The notes under the pieces were generated by a model that saw nothing but the letters and a program-made list of their open reading frames with translations, was not told the DNA's origin and did not search any database. Source: Candidatus Trichofilum aggregatum (GTDB lineage: Bacteria; Chloroflexota; Anaerolineae; Promineifilales; Promineifilaceae). Taken from it: DNA of 23,604 nucleotides. Numbering within the stretch: position 1 is the first letter of the stretch; every line of letters begins with the position of its first letter. The translations under genes were made by a program, and so were the position numbers. Below, one piece after another: positions 21,205 through 23,604 of this stretch. The stretch lies in the NCBI GenBank assembly GCA_016716885.1, contig JADJUV010000098.1, positions 1-23,604 on the forward strand, in the 5' to 3' direction.

Positions 21205-22464
21205 CTATAGCAGCTCTTCCACCACCGGAACCAGGGCTGGTTGGCGGCGGCGGTTGGGGTTTTGCGACATCGCTTTTTCGACTTCTTCCATCCAGATACG
21301 GGGAAAGGTTTTGATGGCATCTGCCTGAGCGGACTGCACTTTCCACAACATATCCTTATCCTGACGAATATCTTCTAGTTGCCCTTGTAGCTGATAGAGC
21401 GTTTCCTGAAATTCCTTATCCTTGCGCGCGGCCGCGTTCCAATGTTGCTCATCATCTACGCCAAAATTCTTCCACCGCTTATCATTCTCCACCTGGAAAT
21501 TGTCCCAACGGGTCTGCATCCGCCCAATTTCCACCCGCGTTAGCTCCATCGTTTCCCGCTGTTGTTGCTCAATCTGCTTCTGCCAGGGCGAGAACGATTG
21601 CACCGCCATACGCGCTTCCTTGTACTGATCGGCAAATTTCACCCATTCCACTTTGAACTGATCAATCTGCGCTTTTTGCTCCTGCAAGGTGCGTTGCCAC
21701 CCTTCCAGCTTTTGGTTGCGATCATACTCCCCAATTTGAATCTGCTCTGTCCACGTCTTGAGCGTCTGACGAACCTCTTCCTGAATTTTGGTAAACCCTT
21801 CTACAGCTACCTCAACCCGCTTCACTGCCCCCGCCGAAACATCCAACCGGCTGTTGATATCCTCAAACCGGCGGGTCACTTCATGGATAGAGGTTTGTAA
21901 GGTGGACACCGAGCGAGCATTTTGCCGCTCCGTCTCTTCCAGGTAGGTAATACTGCGCGGGAATGATTCCATGCGGCCGCTCATTTCAGTCACCCGGTTC
22001 TGCAAAACACCAATCAGGTGGGCCAACCGCTCTTCTTCCGCTTCGCGCAACTGCATACTATCTTGCAGACGGCTGATATGGCTCAACTCCTTGTTGACCT
22101 GAGCAATCTCGCGCACCTGCATCTCATGTTCCACCCGGCGTAGTCGCTCCATCTCTTCCAAACCCGAAATTCGTTTTTGGTCGAACTGTTCAATCAGCCG
22201 CACCGTGTCATCGCGGAACTGCTGTAATTTCGTATCCACCTGGGGCATTCGGGCCAATTGGGCCACCAGATTAGCCACCTGTCGTTCCAGGTCTTGAATC
22301 CGTAGATCACGCCCCTGCAACTCTCGTTCCTGAAAAGTCGCCCGTTGTTCCAGTTCGGCGATTTTTTTAGCCGCCTGTCGTCGCTCCTCGTCCAACCAAT
22401 CCAGGCGGCTCATTACTTCACCCATATCAATGGCTTTGGCATTATTACTATTTCGAGTCGTCAT
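21205..22464 (-). CDS. Long cytoplasmic coiled-coil protein of unknown function
   Basis: The 419-residue product has no signal peptide, no membrane span and no recognised catalytic motif. From about residue 10 to 390 it is almost entirely charged heptad-like helix (for example MSRLDWLDEERRQAAKKIAEL, broken into segments by LEEMERLRRVEHEMQ and LQNRVTEMSGRMES), with tryptophans spaced in the second half. A short basic, proline-containing tail (NPNRRRQPALVPVVEELL) follows. I chose the ATG at 22464, with GGGAGG about 5 nt upstream. It follows the SCP2-domain gene by 27 nt, so the two are probably co-transcribed. A structural or scaffold role with its neighbours is inference. Confidence 0.75.
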   Translation of the reverse strand: MTTRNSNNAKAIDMGEVMSRLDWLDEERRQAAKKIAELEQRATFQERELQGRDLRIQDLERQVANLVAQLARMPQVDTKLQQFRDDTVRLIEQFDQKRISGLEEMERLRRVEHEMQVREIAQVNKELSHISRLQDSMQLREAEEERLAHLIGVLQNRVTEMSGRMESFPRSITYLEETERQNARSVSTLQTSIHEVTRRFEDINSRLDVSAGAVKRVEVAVEGFTKIQEEVRQTLKTWTEQIQIGEYDRNQKLEGWQRTLQEQKAQIDQFKVEWVKFADQYKEARMAVQSFSPWQKQIEQQQRETMELTRVEIGRMQTRWDNFQVENDKRWKNFGVDDEQHWNAAARKDKEFQETLYQLQGQLEDIRQDKDMLWKVQSAQADAIKTFPRIWMEEVEKAMSQNPNRRRQPALVPVVEELL

Positions 22465-22491
22465 CACGTCCTCCCACAATAAACGGCTTAT

Positions 22492-22896
22492 CTACAAGCC
22501 GATTCCCTGCTCGCGCAAAATTTGCGGATAAATGGTTTGGCTTTGCCGAAACAAATCCGCCAGGATGGTTGCTTTCCAGATTGGCCCTTTCACGGTTAGT
22601 TTGCCACTACCCAACGCTTTGGTGAGGGTAAGTTGACCCAGCAAAATGGCGTGTAACGTGTCCCCACTCAGGCCAATGTCCAAATCTGGTTTGAGGCTGT
22701 TGCGGCCAAAATGAACGACAGCGGTCTGTTCGCGGCCGCTAATCAAAATCTCACCGCTGGGGTTACTCATTTGCAACCGAATAATCAGCCGAGAGTTCAA
22801 CAAGGCCGCGGCCGCGGTTGGATCATCCTGCTCAATGCGGGCAAATAATTGCCGGGCACAGGTATAAAACTGTTCGGTATTCCCATAAATCGCCAT
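22492..22896 (-). CDS. SCP2 sterol-binding-domain protein
   Basis: The 134-residue protein looks like a stand-alone SCP2 lipid-binding domain: a helical start, then strands LIIRLQMSNPSGEILIS and TAVVHFG, the LDIGLSGDTLHAILLGQLTLTKAL segment, and GKLTVKGPIWKATILADLF before a C-terminal helix. SCP2 domains bind fatty acyl or sterol-like lipids in a hydrophobic tunnel. The ATG at 22896 has GGAAGGA upstream. It is the first gene of a two-gene unit with the coiled-coil protein, and is divergent from the phasin-like gene. Two GCGGCCGC sites lie inside (22732 and 22808). Confidence 0.8.
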   Translation of the reverse strand: MAIYGNTEQFYTCARQLFARIEQDDPTAAAALLNSRLIIRLQMSNPSGEILISGREQTAVVHFGRNSLKPDLDIGLSGDTLHAILLGQLTLTKALGSGKLTVKGPIWKATILADLFRQSQTIYPQILREQGIGL

Positions 22897-22966
22897 TCGC
22901 CATCCTTCCCGCCAATTGCGTACTGGTCAGTCGTCTTATCTGTAACTGCAAGTTTTACGAAAGTCA

Positions 22967-23004
22967 GACGTATATTTTTATGACAAGTCTCACCCTTCGT
23001 TTGT
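22967..23004. repeat. Direct repeat copy 1 flanking the phasin-like gene
   Basis: Contains TTTTTATGACAAGTCT (22975-22990), identical to 23575-23590 exactly 600 bp away. Similarity extends from GAC on the left to GTTTGT on the right, about 29 of 38 positions. It lies in the divergent promoter gap. Confidence 0.8.
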
Positions 23005-23027
23005 CGCCGCGTCGGGTATACAAGGCG

Positions 23028-23056
23028 ATTATATCCTTAACCGCACGAGGGTGAAA
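23028..23056 (-). promoter_or_regulatory. Probable promoter of the SCP2/coiled-coil unit
   Basis: On the minus strand a perfect TATAAT (23033-23028) lies 17 nt downstream of TTTCAC (23056-23051), a weak -35. The leader would be about 125 nt and would contain direct repeat copy 1. Confidence 0.45.
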
Positions 23057-23076
23057 TCGCTACCTCAAATTCTGCC

Positions 23077-23105
23077 TTGACGCTTATGACGCATCGCGTT
23101 ATAAT
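23077..23105 (+). promoter_or_regulatory. Strong sigma70-type promoter of the phasin-like gene
   Basis: TTGACG (23077-23082) and a perfect TATAAT (23100-23105) are exactly 17 nt apart, the best promoter match in the window. The start near 23112 gives a leader of about 58 nt ending in AAGGAGC before the ATG. Confidence 0.75.
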
Positions 23106-23169
23106 TTTGCCAACGTGAAACATACTTTTAACAGGCCCATTGCCTGATGAATGCAAGGAGCAAGCTATC

Positions 23170-23547
23170 ATGGACGATGTAACAATCGAAATTCAAGAGG
23201 AAAGTAGCGAAAGCGGCCGCAATCAAATGATCGAAATGGCTCGCAAAGTGCTATTAGCCAGTGTTGGGGCTGTCGCCTTAGCCCAAGATGAAGTAGAAGC
23301 CTTTGTCAATCGCCTCATTGAGCGCGGCGAAATCGCTGAAAAAGATGGGCGCAAACTCATCAATGATGTCATGGACCGCCGCCGTAAACAAATGGAAGAT
23401 ACCCAGGCCAAAGCCAAAGAAGGGCTTGATGGTCGCGTAGAAGCCATTTTGCACCGCATGAACATCCCCACCAAGTCAGACATCGAAACCCTGAGCCAAA
23501 AAATTGCCGCGCTGACTAAAAAAGTTGATCAACTCAAGAAAAGCTAG
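23170..23547 (+). CDS. Phasin-like (polyhydroxyalkanoate granule-associated) protein
   Basis: The 125-residue soluble protein is helical throughout. After an acidic head (DDVTIEIQEESSESGR), an amphipathic helix (MIEMARKVLLASVGAVALAQDEVEAFVNRLIERGEIAEKDG, segments of about residues 20-60) is followed by a charged segment and a C-terminal heptad coiled coil (LSQKIAALTKKVDQLKKS). This matches PhaF/PhaI-type phasins, which coat polyester granules, and also similar proteins in bacteria without granules. I chose the ATG at 23170 with AAGGAG about 9 nt upstream over a TTG at 23140. No polymer synthase gene is in the window, so the granule role is inferred from the family. Confidence 0.75.
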   Translation: MDDVTIEIQEESSESGRNQMIEMARKVLLASVGAVALAQDEVEAFVNRLIERGEIAEKDGRKLINDVMDRRRKQMEDTQAKAKEGLDGRVEAILHRMNIPTKSDIETLSQKIAALTKKVDQLKKS

Positions 23548-23580
23548 TCCATCTTTAGGAAAGGTGGACTTATGTTTTTA
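23547..23580 (+). terminator. Terminator of the phasin-like gene
   Basis: GTCCATCTTT (23547-23556) and AAAGGTGGAC (23560-23569) form a 10-bp stem with one G-T pair and a 3-nt loop, followed by TTATGTTTTT. It starts at the last base of the stop codon. The T-rich part overlaps direct repeat copy 2. Confidence 0.7.
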
Positions 23581-23604
23581 TGACAAGTCTTGGTATCAGT
23601 TTGT
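23567..23604. repeat. Direct repeat copy 2, running to the window edge
   Basis: GACTTATG, then TTTTTATGACAAGTCT (23575-23590), then a diverged stretch ending GTTTGT. Matches copy 1 at 22967-23004 with a 600-bp offset. The sequence ends here, so the repeat may continue. Confidence 0.8.

Noticed and set aside
22967..23604. Insertion sequence or attachment sites bounded by the 600-bp-offset repeats
   Set aside because: The interval contains only the phasin-like gene with its own promoter and terminator; no transposase or integrase is present.

Overview
The window looks like chromosomal DNA of an aerobic or facultative bacterium, most likely a Chloroflexota (Anaerolineae-like) lineage. This is an inference from the style of the proteins (GAF/HisKA kinases, a CtaG-type oxidase assembly locus, an SCP2/coiled-coil/phasin group) and from gene order, not from a marker gene; no rRNA or tRNA gene is visible. 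Nothing looks like a prophage, insertion sequence or CRISPR array.

Layout. 1-562: a decayed toxin-antitoxin pair (minus strand). 664-4703 (minus): oxidase assembly genes ctaG, an exported anchored protein and SURF1, then a GAF histidine kinase and a biotin carrier protein. 4861-8710 (minus): a cytochrome c oxidase operon in the order subunit II, I, IV, III, with a good promoter at 8682-8710 and a terminator at 4861-4903; subunit II carries a one-base frameshift. 8882-10413 (minus): a DegV-family fatty-acid-binding protein and an ECF-like sigma factor. 10881-12005 (plus): a membrane-anchored polysaccharide deacetylase. 12229-12507 (minus): a small DUF4177-like protein. 12618-13640 (plus): a tRNA-dihydrouridine synthase with a likely leaderless start, overlapping tail to tail a frameshifted six-TM/GAF/GAF histidine kinase (13609-16136, minus). 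16246-17253 (minus): a dihydroorotate-dehydrogenase-like flavoprotein. 17757-21084 (plus): panB, panE and panC (pantothenate synthesis; panD absent here), then mgsA. 21205-22896 (minus): an SCP2-domain protein and a long coiled-coil protein, divergent from a phasin-like protein at 23170-23547 (plus).

How the genes fit together. The left half builds and matures an A2-type haem-copper oxidase (subunits I-IV, CtaG, SURF1). The pan genes make pantothenate for CoA. MgsA handles triose-phosphate overflow. DegV, SCP2 and phasin-like proteins all suggest lipid or polyester handling.

The most striking signal is not a gene. The palindrome GCGGCCGC occurs 38 times in 23.6 kb, where chance predicts about one. 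Every copy lies inside a coding region and all three reading frames are used. This resembles the HIP1 palindromes of cyanobacteria with a different core. A second theme is short tandem repeats and long palindromes in almost every intergenic gap, including related 7-14-bp repeats on both sides of panB. A third is a set of single-base frameshifts at homopolymers (antitoxin, toxin, coxII, one or two kinases), which may be real decay or assembly error.
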